A stretch of DNA of 64,000 nt. Source: Thiodiazotropha sp040791665. Lineage in GTDB: Bacteria; Pseudomonadota; Gammaproteobacteria; Chromatiales; Chromatiaceae. The stretch is taken from the NCBI GenBank assembly GCA_040791665.1, contig JBFNNX010000023.1, forward strand, positions 62,001 through 126,000, in the 5' to 3' direction. Below the pieces are notes generated by a model. That model ran no database searches, was not told where the DNA came from, and saw nothing but the letters and a program-made list of their open reading frames with translations. Positions 26,689-36,040 of the stretch are shown here, piece by piece; the first letter of the stretch is position 1; every line of letters begins with the position of its first letter. The position numbers and the translations under genes were made by a program.

Positions 26689-27705
26689 TCAGTTCTTTGA
26701 CTTATCCACGATCTTTTTAATCCAAGGCATCATGGCCCTTAGGCGCTCACCCACCTGTTCAATGGGGTGAGCCTCATTGAGTCGGCGGTAGGCGGTCATC
26801 GATGGATAGCCAAGGGCGCCTTCAGAAACGAATTGCTTGGCATACTCGCCGCTTTGAATATTGTGCAGGGCCTCCCGCATCGCCTTGCGGCTCTCCTCGT
26901 TGATCACTCTGGGGCCGGTCACATACTCACCATACTCCGCGTTATTGGAGATGGAGTAGTTCATGTTGGCGATGCCTCCCTCGTACATCAGGTCGACGAT
27001 CAGTTTCAACTCATGCAGACATTCGAAATAAGCCATCTCGGGTGCATAGCCCGCTTCGGTGAGGGTTTCGAAACCGGCTTTCACCAATTCCACGGCACCC
27101 CCGCATAGCACCGCCTGCTCACCAAACAGATCGGTCTCGGTTTCGTCCTTGAAGGTGGTTTCAATGATACCGGTACGACCACCGCCAATGGCGGAGGCAT
27201 AGGAGAGGGCAGTATCCATGGCCGTGCCAGTGGCATCCTGATAGATAGCCACCAAATCGGGTATACCGCCGCCCTTTTGATATTCGCTGCGCACCGTATG
27301 GCCGGGTGCCTTGGGGGCGATCATGATAACGTCGAGATCTTCCCGCGGCACGATCTGATTATAGTGGATCGCAAAACCATGGGCGAAGGCGAGCGCTGCG
27401 GATTCCTTGATATTGGGTTCGATCTGCTCTCGATAGAGCCTCGCCTGGAATTCGTCCGGCGCCAGGATCATGACAATATCGGCCGCCTGTACCGCCTCTT
27501 CGATCGACTTCACCGTCAGACCAGCGTTCTGTGCCTTGATGGCCGAAGGAGACCCCTCACGCAGACCGACGATGACGTTCACACCCGAATCCTGCAGGTT
27601 GTTGGCATGGGCGTGCCCCTGGGAGCCGTAGCCGATAATGGAGACCGTCTTGCCCTTGATGATGCTCAGGTCGCAGTCTTTGTCGTAATAAACATTGATA
27701 GCCAT
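26689..27705 (-). CDS. ilvC: Ketol-acid reductoisomerase
   Basis: IlvC isomerises and reduces acetolactate or acetohydroxybutyrate with NADPH and Mg2+, the second common step to valine, leucine and isoleucine. The 338 residues match class I. The Rossmann motif GYGSQGHAHANN is near residue 25, followed by APKAPGHTVR, the metal-binding DLFGEQAVLCGG near residue 190 and the C-terminal knot domain. GAAGG precedes the ATG. It lies downstream of ilvB-ilvH on the same strand, separated by a 235 bp spacer holding an inverted-repeat element. Confidence 0.97.
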   Translation of the reverse strand: MAINVYYDKDCDLSIIKGKTVSIIGYGSQGHAHANNLQDSGVNVIVGLREGSPSAIKAQNAGLTVKSIEEAVQAADIVMILAPDEFQARLYREQIEPNIKESAALAFAHGFAIHYNQIVPREDLDVIMIAPKAPGHTVRSEYQKGGGIPDLVAIYQDATGTAMDTALSYASAIGGGRTGIIETTFKDETETDLFGEQAVLCGGAVELVKAGFETLTEAGYAPEMAYFECLHELKLIVDLMYEGGIANMNYSISNNAEYGEYVTGPRVINEESRKAMREALHNIQSGEYAKQFVSEGALGYPSMTAYRRLNEAHPIEQVGERLRAMMPWIKKIVDKSKN

Positions 27706-27747
27706 GTTGTTTCCTTCGGAAAATGTAGTGTTTTATATTCTGGTCTT

Positions 27748-27933
27748 ACGCCGCGAATAAACGCCAATCACTGCGAATTTGCGCAAATAGCTTATGCCTA
27801 CAACCTTACCCTGCATATATCTCTACCAACATCCCGGGGCGAAGCCATCGATATACAGGATGTCGGCTATTGTCTAAACACAAGTTGAAACCATTCGCGA
27901 CCATTTGCGGTGATTTGCGTTCAATTGCGGCTT
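27748..27933. repeat. Inverted-repeat element (family B, CGCAAAT-type) between ilvH and ilvC
   Basis: The left arm (27748-27784) and right arm (27896-27933) are imperfect inverted copies of about 37 bp built from AACGCAAATCACCGCAAAT-like units; the left arm carries AAACGCCAATCACTGCG. About 110 bp lie between them. Related arms occur at 34134-34227, 36053-36083 and 59263-59324. It has no coding capacity and could fold in the ilv mRNA. Confidence 0.7.
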
Positions 27934-27940
27934 GTATGAT

Positions 27941-28432
27941 TTAAAGCCCCAGCCCCTTCGATCCGCGGCCGATGCCCGAGGGACCGGTGCGCACCACCTC
28001 GATGATCAGATCTTCGTCCACCGCCTCGATAAAGGCATTCAGTTTGCTCGCCGCACCCGTCAGCTCGACTGTGTAACTGGTATCCGTGACATCGATGATC
28101 TTGCCGCGGAATATATCCACCAGGCGTTTGATCTCCTCACGCTGGGTACGTTCCGCCCGCAGCTTGATCATCATCATCTCACGTTCGATATGACTGCCTT
28201 CGGTGAGATCGACAAGCTTTACCGTGTCGATCAGCTTGTTCAACTGCTTGGTGATCTGTTCGATGATTTCGTCGCTGCCGCTGGTTACCAGGGTCATGCG
28301 GGAGAGACTCAGATCCTCGGTGGGCGCCACCGTCAGCGATTCGATGTTGTAGCCGCGCGCGGTGAACAGGTTTGCCACCCGTGCCAGTGCGCCGGATTCA
28401 TTCTCCAATAGGATAGATATGATATGTCTCAT
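27941..28432 (-). CDS. ilvH: Acetolactate synthase small (regulatory) subunit
   Basis: The 163 residues form the regulatory subunit that binds valine and activates the large subunit. The N-terminal ACT domain opens with ISILLENESGALARVANLF, and a C-terminal domain includes REEIKRLVDIFRGKIIDV. Its ATG overlaps the ilvB stop by 1 bp (TGATG), so translation is coupled to the catalytic subunit. Length and sequence fit the IlvH/IlvN family. Confidence 0.96.
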   Translation of the reverse strand: MRHIISILLENESGALARVANLFTARGYNIESLTVAPTEDLSLSRMTLVTSGSDEIIEQITKQLNKLIDTVKLVDLTEGSHIEREMMMIKLRAERTQREEIKRLVDIFRGKIIDVTDTSYTVELTGAASKLNAFIEAVDEDLIIEVVRTGPSGIGRGSKGLGL

Positions 28433-30150
28433 CAGACCAACTCACTCCCGGGTGACAGATACATCTCATGGTGCCCCTTGCCTGCCGCAATCATCGGATA
28501 GACGTTCTCCGAAGGATCGACCACCACATCCAGGAAGACCAGCCGATCCTTGAGAGAAAAAGCCTCCTTCATCGCCCCCTCAAGATCCTTCGTTTTATCA
28601 ACGCGCATGCCCACATGACCGTAGGACTCGGTCAATTTGACAAAATCCGGTGTCACGCTCATGCCCGACTGGGAGTAGCGACTCTCGTAGAAAAACTCTT
28701 GCCACTGCCGCACCATGCCCATATATCCGTTATTCAGCAGAATGATCTTGATCGGCAGTTCGTATTGAAGACAGGTCGCCAACTCCTGGATACACATCTG
28801 AATACTCGACTCGCCGGTAACCACCGCCACTTCAGCCTTTGGATAGGCCATCTGAACGCCCATCGCCGCGGGCAGGCCGAAACCCATGGTGCCGAGCCCT
28901 CCCGAGTTGATCCAGCGCCGCGGCTTGTCGAAACGATAAAACTGTGCCGCGAACATCTGGTGCTGACCCACATCGGAGGTCACATAGGCATCCCCCTTGG
29001 TAACCTTGTGCAGCATCTCGACCGCGTACTGCGGCTTTATCAGCTTGCTCTTCTGGTCGTACTTCAGACAATCCATGGAGCGCCACTTTTCGATCTGCTC
29101 CCACCACTGCTTCAAGGCTTGCTTCCTGGGTTGTGCATCACCCTCGTCGACCACCTTCAGCATATCCCGCAGCACCTGTTTGACCGGGCCCACGATGGGC
29201 ACGTCAACACGTACGTTCTTGGAGATCGATGAAGGATCGATATCGATATGGATGATGGTCGCATCCGGGCAAAACTGTTTTACATGACCGGTCACACGGT
29301 CATCGAAGCGGGCGCCGACAGCGATCAGCACGTCGGTCTCGTGCATCGCCATATTCGCTTCGTAGGTACCATGCATACCGAGCATTCCGAGGAAGTTCTT
29401 GCCGCTTCCCGGATAGGCGCCCAATCCCATCAGGGTCTGGGTGATCGGAAATCCCAGCGTATCCACGAGGTCTGTGAGTGGTTTGGCGGCATCGTCCAAC
29501 ACCACCCCGCCGCCGGTATAGAAGACCGGGCGTTCCGCCTCCATCATGATCTTGACCGCTTTCTTGATCTGCCCGAGATGTCCTTTGATCACCGGATTGT
29601 AGGAGCGCATCTTGACCTTGTTGGGATATTTGTAGGGAATCTTGATCCCCGGGTCCGTCACATCCTTGGGTATATCGACCACTACCGGCCCGGGACGACC
29701 GCTGGTGGCTATGTAGAAGGCCTTTTTGATGGTCTCGGCCAGATCTTCCAGCCGCTTGACCAGAAAGTTGTGCTTCACGCAGGGGCGGGTAATACCAACA
29801 GTGTCGACTTCTTGAAATGCATCACTGCCGATCACCGGCGTCGGGACCTGACCGGTAAGAATTACCATCGGGATTGAGTCCATGAAGGCCGTGGCAATGC
29901 CTGTCACCGCATTGGTCGCCCCCGGGCCGGAGGTCACCAGAACCACGCCCGGTTTCCCGGTGGCCCGCGCATAGCCGTCGGCCGCATGCCCCGCCGCCTG
30001 TTCGTGGCGCACCAGAATATGTTTCACATCCTTCTGTTTGAAAATTGCGTCGTAAATATGCAGTACTGCACCGCCCGGATAACCGAACACATGCTCCACA
30101 CCTTCATCTTTCAAACATTGAACGATGATCTCGCCACCGCTGAGTTCCAC
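28432..30150 (-). CDS. ilvB: Acetolactate synthase large (catalytic) subunit
   Basis: This ThDP-, FAD- and Mg2+-dependent enzyme makes acetolactate or acetohydroxybutyrate from pyruvate. Visible motifs include GYPGGAVLHIYDA with RHEQAAGHAADGYARATG near the N-terminus (the catalytic Glu lies in HEQ), the central FAD-binding domain and the C-terminal ThDP site with GLGTMGFGLPAAMG. The GTG start at 30150 is preferred because GGAGG lies 7 bp upstream and it gives 572 residues, the usual size. A GTG at 30189 would add 13 residues without a good ribosome binding site. It is the first gene of ilvB-ilvH-(repeat)-ilvC. The symbol ilvI is equally possible. Confidence 0.95.
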   Translation of the reverse strand: MELSGGEIIVQCLKDEGVEHVFGYPGGAVLHIYDAIFKQKDVKHILVRHEQAAGHAADGYARATGKPGVVLVTSGPGATNAVTGIATAFMDSIPMVILTGQVPTPVIGSDAFQEVDTVGITRPCVKHNFLVKRLEDLAETIKKAFYIATSGRPGPVVVDIPKDVTDPGIKIPYKYPNKVKMRSYNPVIKGHLGQIKKAVKIMMEAERPVFYTGGGVVLDDAAKPLTDLVDTLGFPITQTLMGLGAYPGSGKNFLGMLGMHGTYEANMAMHETDVLIAVGARFDDRVTGHVKQFCPDATIIHIDIDPSSISKNVRVDVPIVGPVKQVLRDMLKVVDEGDAQPRKQALKQWWEQIEKWRSMDCLKYDQKSKLIKPQYAVEMLHKVTKGDAYVTSDVGQHQMFAAQFYRFDKPRRWINSGGLGTMGFGLPAAMGVQMAYPKAEVAVVTGESSIQMCIQELATCLQYELPIKIILLNNGYMGMVRQWQEFFYESRYSQSGMSVTPDFVKLTESYGHVGMRVDKTKDLEGAMKEAFSLKDRLVFLDVVVDPSENVYPMIAAGKGHHEMYLSPGSELV

Positions 30151-30209
30151 CTTGAGGCCTCCAATTGCGCCGATTCTCTTTTCGGACACTTAACATACAG
30201 AAACAGTGC

Positions 30210-30238
30210 AAAATACTAATACTGACTTTATAGGTCAA
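30210..30238 (-). promoter_or_regulatory. Sigma70-type promoter of ilvB
   Basis: On the minus strand, TTGACC (-35) and TATTTT (-10) are separated by 17 bp. Transcription would begin about 50 bp upstream of the preferred ilvB start. No attenuator leader peptide is visible. Confidence 0.5.
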
Positions 30239-30308
30239 GCGGATATCCCCTCTCATTTTGTACTTTCAGCTTCTCCCAATACTTGCCATTCAGGCAACAT
30301 GCTCCATA

Positions 30309-30322
30309 ATGATCCTGATCAA
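30309..30322. promoter_or_regulatory. Near-consensus FNR-type box
   Basis: ATGATCCTGATCAA has one mismatch to TTGAT-N4-ATCAA. It lies between divergent ilvB and the DUF4124 gene, 27 bp before the latter's preferred start. That position is close for activation, so repression or chance is possible. Confidence 0.35.
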
Positions 30323-30348
30323 TGATGTACGACACAGGGATCCCATCC

Positions 30349-30792
30349 GTGAAACAGACGCTTTTACTCACTCTATTACTTACTTTCATAACCGTGGCTT
30401 CCGCTGAAACCTATCGCTGGGTCAACGAAGAGGGCGTGGTAACCTACTCACAAACGCCACCGCCGGACGTCAAAGCTGAAACCGTCAAGATAAGGACCGC
30501 ACCTGCGAGCAGTACCGTTGATTCTAAAAAACAACTTGAAGAACTGCGTCAAAGACTGGCAGACAGCGCCGAGGACAGGGCGCTGAAAAAGGCGCAGAGG
30601 AAAGAGCAGGCTGAAATCGAAGCTGAAAACAGGAAAAACTGTAATACTGCCAGAAAGAATCTGCAACAGCTCACTGCCTTGGGAAACCGTCTGTACAAGA
30701 CCGAGGACGGCTATGTCCGCCTGACCGAGGAGGATCGCCAAAAGAAGATGCAGCAGGCAAGAGAACAGATCAAAGAGCACTGCAAAAGGTAG
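30349..30792 (+). CDS. Exported DUF4124 protein
   Basis: The preferred start is GTG 30349, which opens a normal signal peptide (KQTLLLTLLLTFITVASA) and has AGGGA upstream. An ATG at 30322 would add 9 residues. The mature part begins with the DUF4124 motif ETYRWVNEEGVVTYSQTPPP. A long charged coiled-coil-like region follows (about 50-120), with QRKEQAEIEAENRK, and a final KEHCKR. Family members are periplasmic proteins of unknown role. Only 6 bp separate it from the MIF-like gene. Confidence 0.82.
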   Translation: MKQTLLLTLLLTFITVASAETYRWVNEEGVVTYSQTPPPDVKAETVKIRTAPASSTVDSKKQLEELRQRLADSAEDRALKKAQRKEQAEIEAENRKNCNTARKNLQQLTALGNRLYKTEDGYVRLTEEDRQKKMQQAREQIKEHCKR

Positions 30793-30798
30793 CCGCAG

Positions 30799-31143
30799 AT
30801 GCCACTGCTCAAGATCACCACAAACCGCCCCCTAGATCAGGACAGGCTGGATGAACTGCTCAAACATGCCTCTGAAACAGTGGCAGCCATCCTTGGCAAA
30901 CCCGAGCGGTATGTCATGATCAGCATCGAACACAATCCACAAATGCTGTTTGCGGGCAGCAGTGATGCGCTGGCCTATCTAGAGCTGAAAAGCATAGGTC
31001 TCCCGGATGACCAGACTCGATCGATTTCAAATGCTTTATGCCAACTTATGGAGCAGCAGCTGGCCGTCTCTCCTGACAGGGTTTACATAGAGTTCAGCGC
31101 CGCTGAGCGCCATCAATGGGGTTGGAACTCCTCGACCTTTTAA
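30799..31143 (+). CDS. MIF-family tautomerase-like protein
   Basis: The 114 residues match the macrophage migration inhibitory factor/D-dopachrome tautomerase family. The start MPLLKITTN leaves Pro as residue 1 after Met removal, which is the catalytic base. The rest follows the MIF pattern, with PERYVMISIEHN, LAYLELKSIG and DRVYIEFSAAERHQWGWN at the end. Bacterial members have tautomerase activity on phenylpyruvate-type substrates, but the natural substrate is unknown. It is likely co-transcribed with the DUF4124 gene. Confidence 0.9.
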   Translation: MPLLKITTNRPLDQDRLDELLKHASETVAAILGKPERYVMISIEHNPQMLFAGSSDALAYLELKSIGLPDDQTRSISNALCQLMEQQLAVSPDRVYIEFSAAERHQWGWNSSTF

Positions 31144-31697
31144 CGCATCCGAATTGGCCCATTAGCCCAGACAGCATCTTTTTTGACTGTTTTTTTATAG
31201 GTGAGACAATCACTTATACTTCGCAATGTATTTGCGAACCGTCAATGACGGATGCCGCCGTCTTTCTCTATAGTGCACCATAGACGGTATCCACAACCCT
31301 ATCTCCGCAGGTTGTAGAACACCGTCTTACCGGCTGTATGCCAGGTGCCGACAATCCTCTGTCAACTTCACCCATAGTGGCAGATTCCCGTCTCTGGCGG
31401 CACCACATGCAGCCGGTACCCATCGATTGATATGACACAGCACCGTTACCGCACTCAATTACCTATTGTTCGAACCCCTGACCTCGGCACAACCTGGGTA
31501 CCGGATGACCTGTCGTTGTTCCCATTGGGAATTATCAATGTCATGCGATACGTCGCTGAGTACCCTGAGGATGCATAGGGATTTCACTCTCGATATTAAG
31601 CAACCCCGAGCCTCCCGGCTTGGGTGTGGTTTGTACGCTTAAACATGACCGGGCAATGCTGTTTTATGTGTCACGGTCATTGACCGCCAACACCGGT
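31144..31697. promoter_or_regulatory. Long leader region upstream of the octaheme cytochrome gene, with FNR-like box
   Basis: More than 500 bp without a gene precede the cytochrome start. TTGGGAATTATCAA at 31525-31538 matches one half of the FNR consensus fully and misses two bases in the other. CCCGAGCC-TCCC-GGCTTGGG (about 31605-31624) can form a hairpin. TTG 31620 could extend the cytochrome frame upstream but would precede the signal peptide oddly. No RNA family was recognised. Confidence 0.4.
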
Positions 31698-33404
31698 ATG
31701 AAGATAGATAAACATTCGAAGCTGGGTATCAACTCCAGAATTTTTCTCTTCCTGACGACCTTTCTTCTGGGAGTTTCAAACCAAATCCTGGCCGACATCG
31801 GGCGCACTGCCACCGCGAGGCATCACGATAAGGACATGAACTTCCGCATCGTCACCGATACCAAACCGAGTATCCGGGACGACGGTGAGACTACAGCCGA
31901 TCACAGAAAGTTCGAAATCCTCGAAGGCCCCTTTGAGAACGGTCCGCAAGTCACCAGGGCCTGCCTATCCTGCCACACCGAGGCGGGCCGCCACTTCATG
32001 AAGTCGATCCATTGGACCTGGGAATATGACAATCCCGAGACTGGCCAGACGCTGGGCAAGAAGCATCTGATCAACACCTTCTGCACCAATGCCCGCGGCA
32101 ACGAGGGCATGTGCGCCCAGTGCCATGCCGGTTATGGCTGGGATGACCAAGGGTTCGATTTCACCAATCAGGACAATATCGACTGTCTGGTCTGCCACGA
32201 CCGCACCGGCACCTACTACAAGACACCGAACAGCATGGGCAACAAGGCGTGCTCGGTGATGTTCGAGGGCAAACTGCCGATTCAGTGGGCCAAGGTGGCG
32301 CAAGGCGTCGGCAAGCCGGGACGAGAGAATTGCGGCTCCTGTCACTTCTACGGCGGAGGCGGTGATGGCGTTAAACACGGCGACCTGGACTCCTCGCTTT
32401 CATTACCCGACAAGAGACTCGACGTGCATATGGACGCCGAGGGCCTCAATTTCACTTGTACCACCTGCCATGTGACCAAGCAGCACCTGTGGGCAGGCAG
32501 CCGCTATAACGTCATGGCCCGCGACACCGAAGGATTGGGACTGCCGGGTGAACGCCGTGACGTAGCCACCTGCGAGTCGTGCCATAGCGGCACCCCCCAT
32601 GAGAAGACCACGTTGGTTGGCATCAAGCTGAACGGCCATGTGGACAAGATCGCCTGTCAGACCTGCCATATACCCACCATCGCCCGCGGCGGTATCGCCA
32701 CCATGGTCGACTGGGACTGGCGCACGGCCGGCAGGACCAAGGATGGCGAGGGCTTCAAGGAGAAGCACTACACCCAGGGCAACGGGGATCACCGGGCCAC
32801 CTATAAATCGATCAAGGGCAACTTCGAGTACGATGAGAACCTGATACCGCACTATGGCTGGTTCGACGGTCAGATGCTCTATACCACCATCGACACCAGG
32901 TTCGACCCGTCCAAGGGTCCGGTGGAGATCAACGTCTTCAGGGGCTCCCAGGATGATGGCACCTCCCGCATCTGGCCCTTCAAGCGCATGCATACCGTGC
33001 AGCCCTACGACAAAGTCAACAACACCATGGTCTATATGCACCTGTGGGGTGACGACGATGACGCCTACTGGGGCAACTACGATTTCGCCCGCGCCATCAA
33101 GGTCGGCATGGCAAAGAACAACATCCCCTACAGCGGTGAATACGACTTCGTCGAGACCTACTCCTTCTGGCCCATCACCCATATGGTGGCACCTGCCGAG
33201 GATGCCCTCGACTGTGCCGAGTGCCACAGCCGTGACGGACGTCTCGACGATCTCGAGGGTTTCTACATGCCTGGCCGTGACAATTTCCGCTGGCTCGACA
33301 TCCTGGGTTACTTGGCACTGGGCGGCGCATTGGCGGGCGTTTTACTCCATGGCCTGTTGCGCAAGCTCATGGGCACGAAAATTCTGCACAGGAGCGCATC
33401 ATGA
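31698..33404 (+). CDS. Octaheme c-type cytochrome, tetrathionate reductase (OTR) family
   Basis: The start at 31698 gives a signal peptide ending about residue 32 and a protein of 568 residues. Eight CxxCH motifs are present (C89, C139, C163, C212, C254, C292, C320 and one near residue 510), then a C-terminal membrane helix. The family prototype, Shewanella OTR, reduces tetrathionate, nitrite and hydroxylamine in vitro; the physiological substrate is unsettled. A frame extension to 31620 lacks support. Its end overlaps the cytochrome b gene by 4 bp, so the pair likely passes quinol electrons to the periplasmic octaheme head. Confidence 0.92.
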   Translation: MKIDKHSKLGINSRIFLFLTTFLLGVSNQILADIGRTATARHHDKDMNFRIVTDTKPSIRDDGETTADHRKFEILEGPFENGPQVTRACLSCHTEAGRHFMKSIHWTWEYDNPETGQTLGKKHLINTFCTNARGNEGMCAQCHAGYGWDDQGFDFTNQDNIDCLVCHDRTGTYYKTPNSMGNKACSVMFEGKLPIQWAKVAQGVGKPGRENCGSCHFYGGGGDGVKHGDLDSSLSLPDKRLDVHMDAEGLNFTCTTCHVTKQHLWAGSRYNVMARDTEGLGLPGERRDVATCESCHSGTPHEKTTLVGIKLNGHVDKIACQTCHIPTIARGGIATMVDWDWRTAGRTKDGEGFKEKHYTQGNGDHRATYKSIKGNFEYDENLIPHYGWFDGQMLYTTIDTRFDPSKGPVEINVFRGSQDDGTSRIWPFKRMHTVQPYDKVNNTMVYMHLWGDDDDAYWGNYDFARAIKVGMAKNNIPYSGEYDFVETYSFWPITHMVAPAEDALDCAECHSRDGRLDDLEGFYMPGRDNFRWLDILGYLALGGALAGVLLHGLLRKLMGTKILHRSAS

Positions 33405-34102
33405 ACAGCGACACCCGCAGCGAAACGAATGCAGCCATCATGCAGCGGGACGAGAAACACCATGTCATGCTCTACACCCGCTACGAGCGCTTTTGGCACT
33501 GGTCCCAGGCGCTGCTGATCTTCACTTTATTCTACACCGGGCTGGGGCTGCATGGACTGCACGATTGGCTCGATTTTCGCACTGCAGTGGTCGTTCACAG
33601 CTATGCGGCACTGGCGCTGATCCTGCTATGGGTCTTCACCACTTTCTGGAACTTCACAACCGGTCAATGGCGCCAATACCTATTCAAGGAGGGCGTGATG
33701 AAAGTGATTCGCTTCTACGCCTACGGCATCCTGGTAGGCGATCCCCACCCCTACAAAAAAGGGCTGCAGCGCAAGCAGAACGCACTCCAGTCGCTGGCCT
33801 ACATGAGCTTCATGCTGCTGATCGGCCCCGCCCTCTGGGCCTCCGGTCTCATCTATCTGCTCTACGATCTGTGGAGCGGCTACAACTGGTCGGTCCGGGG
33901 ACTGACTCTGATCGCCTTCGTACACACGGCAGCGGCCTACCTTATGGGCACATTCGTGATCATCCACGTCTACATGACCACCACCGGCAAGACACCGACC
34001 CACTACGTCAAGACCATGATCACCGGCTACGACAACATCGAGCTGACCGAGGCTGAAGTCGCTTACATCGAAGAGACCCACGCGGTCCCGATAAAGGACT
34101 GA
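33401..34102 (+). CDS. Membrane cytochrome b (quinol-oxidising partner of the octaheme cytochrome)
   Basis: The 233 residues contain four to five membrane helices of the cytochrome b561/thiosulfate-reductase B type. RFWHWSQALLIF carries the first haem-ligating His, VVHSYAALALI another and FVHTAAAYLMG a later one. Its role would be to oxidise quinol in the inner membrane and reduce the octaheme cytochrome encoded just upstream (ATGA overlap). A CGCAAAT-type repeat and then proS follow, so the transcription unit probably consists of these two genes. Confidence 0.88.
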   Translation: MNSDTRSETNAAIMQRDEKHHVMLYTRYERFWHWSQALLIFTLFYTGLGLHGLHDWLDFRTAVVVHSYAALALILLWVFTTFWNFTTGQWRQYLFKEGVMKVIRFYAYGILVGDPHPYKKGLQRKQNALQSLAYMSFMLLIGPALWASGLIYLLYDLWSGYNWSVRGLTLIAFVHTAAAYLMGTFVIIHVYMTTTGKTPTHYVKTMITGYDNIELTEAEVAYIEETHAVPIKD

Positions 34103-34133
34103 GGTTGCAGAGGGCCTGGATTGACCAATAAAG

Positions 34134-34227
34134 CAATCCGTAAATGGACGCCAATCACCACGAATTGACGCACAAATACCTCAGACAAGTCGAATCGCCG
34201 CTAGACTTTGGCGTCCGTTTGCGGCTT
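34134..34227. repeat. Inverted-repeat element (family B), short copy
   Basis: CCGTAAATGGACGCCAATCA on the left is mirrored by TTTGGCGTCCGTTTGCGGCTT on the right, with about 45 bp between. It is the same family as the element between ilvH and ilvC and lies between the cytochrome b gene and proS. Confidence 0.65.
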
Positions 34228-34327
34228 GAAATATACCTCATGCCTTGCATGAAACCTATCTGACCGTGACCCGCCACCCGAAGCGGGATAGAATCACGCC
34301 TTTTCACTACCAGGCCGAGCAACACCC

Positions 34328-36040
34328 ATGCGTACTTCAAAGTTCCCCCTATACACCGTCAAGGAGACTCCCGCCGATGCGGAGACCGCAAGCCACAAGC
34401 TGATGCTGCGCGCCGGCCTGATCCGCAAGTTGGCAGCCGGTCTCTACACCTGGCTCCCCCTGGGCCTGAGGGTACTGCGCAAGGTGGAGACCATTGTACG
34501 CGAGGAGATGGACCGGGCCGGCGCGCTGGAGGTGCTGATGCCGACGGTGCAGCCAGCCGAGCTGTGGCAGGAGTCGGGCCGCTGGGAGCAGTACGGCCCC
34601 GAGCTGCTGCGCCTGCACGACCGCCATCAGCGGGAGTTCTGTTACGGCCCCACCCATGAGGAGATCATTACAGAACTGGCGCGAAACGAACTTCGCAGTT
34701 ACAAACAACTGCCGGTCAACTTCTACCAGATCCAGACCAAGTTCCGGGATGAGATACGCCCCCGCTTCGGCGTCATGCGCGCCCGCGAGTTTCTCATGAA
34801 GGATGCCTACTCTTTCCACTTAAACCAAGATTCCCTACAGCAGACCTACGAGGTGATGCACGAGACCTACTCCCGCATCTTCAGCCGTTGCGGCCTCGAT
34901 TTCCGCCCGGTGGCTGCGGATACCGGCAGCATCGGCGGCAGCGGTTCCCACGAGTTCCACGTGCTGGCCGAATCGGGCGAGGACGCCATCGCCTTCTCCA
35001 CCGGGAGCGACTACGCCGCCAACGTGGAGCTGGCCGAAGCGGTCGCCCCGGCGGGTGAACGTCCGGCGCCCGGCATGGAGATGACCCTGGTCGACACACC
35101 GCACGCCAAGACCATCCAGGAACTGGTGGAACAGTTCGGACAACCCATCGAACAGACTGTAAAGACCCTGGTAGTGAAGGCTGCCGAGGAGATGGATGCC
35201 GAGCTGGTGGCCCTGCTGATACGCGGCGACCACGACCTGAACGAGATCAAGGCCGACAAGCTGCCCCAGGTGGCATCACCCCTCTGTTTCGCCGACGAGG
35301 CGGAGATACGAGCCGCTATCGGCGCCGGCCCCGGCTCCCTGGGTCCGGTCGACCTACCGATCCCATGCATTGTCGACCGCACTGTGGCAAAGATGGCCGA
35401 CTTCAGCGCCGGCGCAAATCATGACGACAAGCACCACTTCGGAATCAACTGGGGCCGCGACCTGCCGGAACCGATGGAGATAGCCGATCTGCGCAACGTG
35501 CTCGAGGGCGACCCCAGCCCCGACGGTCAGGGCAGCCTTACTATCGCCCGCGGCATAGAGGTGGGCCACATCTTCCAACTCGGTAAAAAATACAGCGACG
35601 CCATGAATGCCACCGTGCTCGACGAGAACGGCAAGGCGGCGGTGATGACCATGGGGTGCTACGGCATTGGCGTGAGCCGGGTGGTAGCTGCTGCCATCGA
35701 ACAGCACCACGACGACAGGGGTATCGCCTGGCCAACCGCCCTGGCCCCCTTCAATGTGGTCCTCTGTCCCATGAAGTTGGGTAAATCACAGCGGGTCAGG
35801 GAGGCGGTGGAGAGACTCTACAGCGAGTTGACGGCAGCGGGTATCGATGTACTTCTGGATGACCGGGATGTTCGACCCGGATTTATGTTCGCCGACATGG
35901 AGTTGATCGGTATCCCCCACCGCATCGTGGTAGGCGAAAAGTCCCTCGACGGAGGCAAGGTGGAGTACCGGGGACGCCAGGAGAGTGAGAACAGCTTTAT
36001 TCCCCTCGAAGAGATTGTCGGGTCCATCCTTGATCGATGA
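34328..36040 (+). CDS. proS: Prolyl-tRNA synthetase (bacterial type)
   Basis: ProRS charges tRNA-Pro with proline in the cytoplasm. The 570 residues match the long bacterial form. Class II motif 1 lies near TWLPLGLRVLRKVE, motif 2 in FRDEIRPRFGVMRAREF and motif 3 in GCYGIGVSRVVAA. The YbaK-like editing insertion lies between (about 230-390, with VKTLVVKAAEE), and the C-terminal anticodon-binding domain ends with the conserved basic segment. It is flanked on both sides by CGCAAAT-type repeats. Confidence 0.97.
   Translation: MRTSKFPLYTVKETPADAETASHKLMLRAGLIRKLAAGLYTWLPLGLRVLRKVETIVREEMDRAGALEVLMPTVQPAELWQESGRWEQYGPELLRLHDRHQREFCYGPTHEEIITELARNELRSYKQLPVNFYQIQTKFRDEIRPRFGVMRAREFLMKDAYSFHLNQDSLQQTYEVMHETYSRIFSRCGLDFRPVAADTGSIGGSGSHEFHVLAESGEDAIAFSTGSDYAANVELAEAVAPAGERPAPGMEMTLVDTPHAKTIQELVEQFGQPIEQTVKTLVVKAAEEMDAELVALLIRGDHDLNEIKADKLPQVASPLCFADEAEIRAAIGAGPGSLGPVDLPIPCIVDRTVAKMADFSAGANHDDKHHFGINWGRDLPEPMEIADLRNVLEGDPSPDGQGSLTIARGIEVGHIFQLGKKYSDAMNATVLDENGKAAVMTMGCYGIGVSRVVAAAIEQHHDDRGIAWPTALAPFNVVLCPMKLGKSQRVREAVERLYSELTAAGIDVLLDDRDVRPGFMFADMELIGIPHRIVVGEKSLDGGKVEYRGRQESENSFIPLEEIVGSILDR

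Noticed and set aside
31620..31697. N-terminal extension of the octaheme cytochrome from TTG 31620
   Set aside because: It would place 26 residues before a normal signal peptide and overlaps a potential hairpin.
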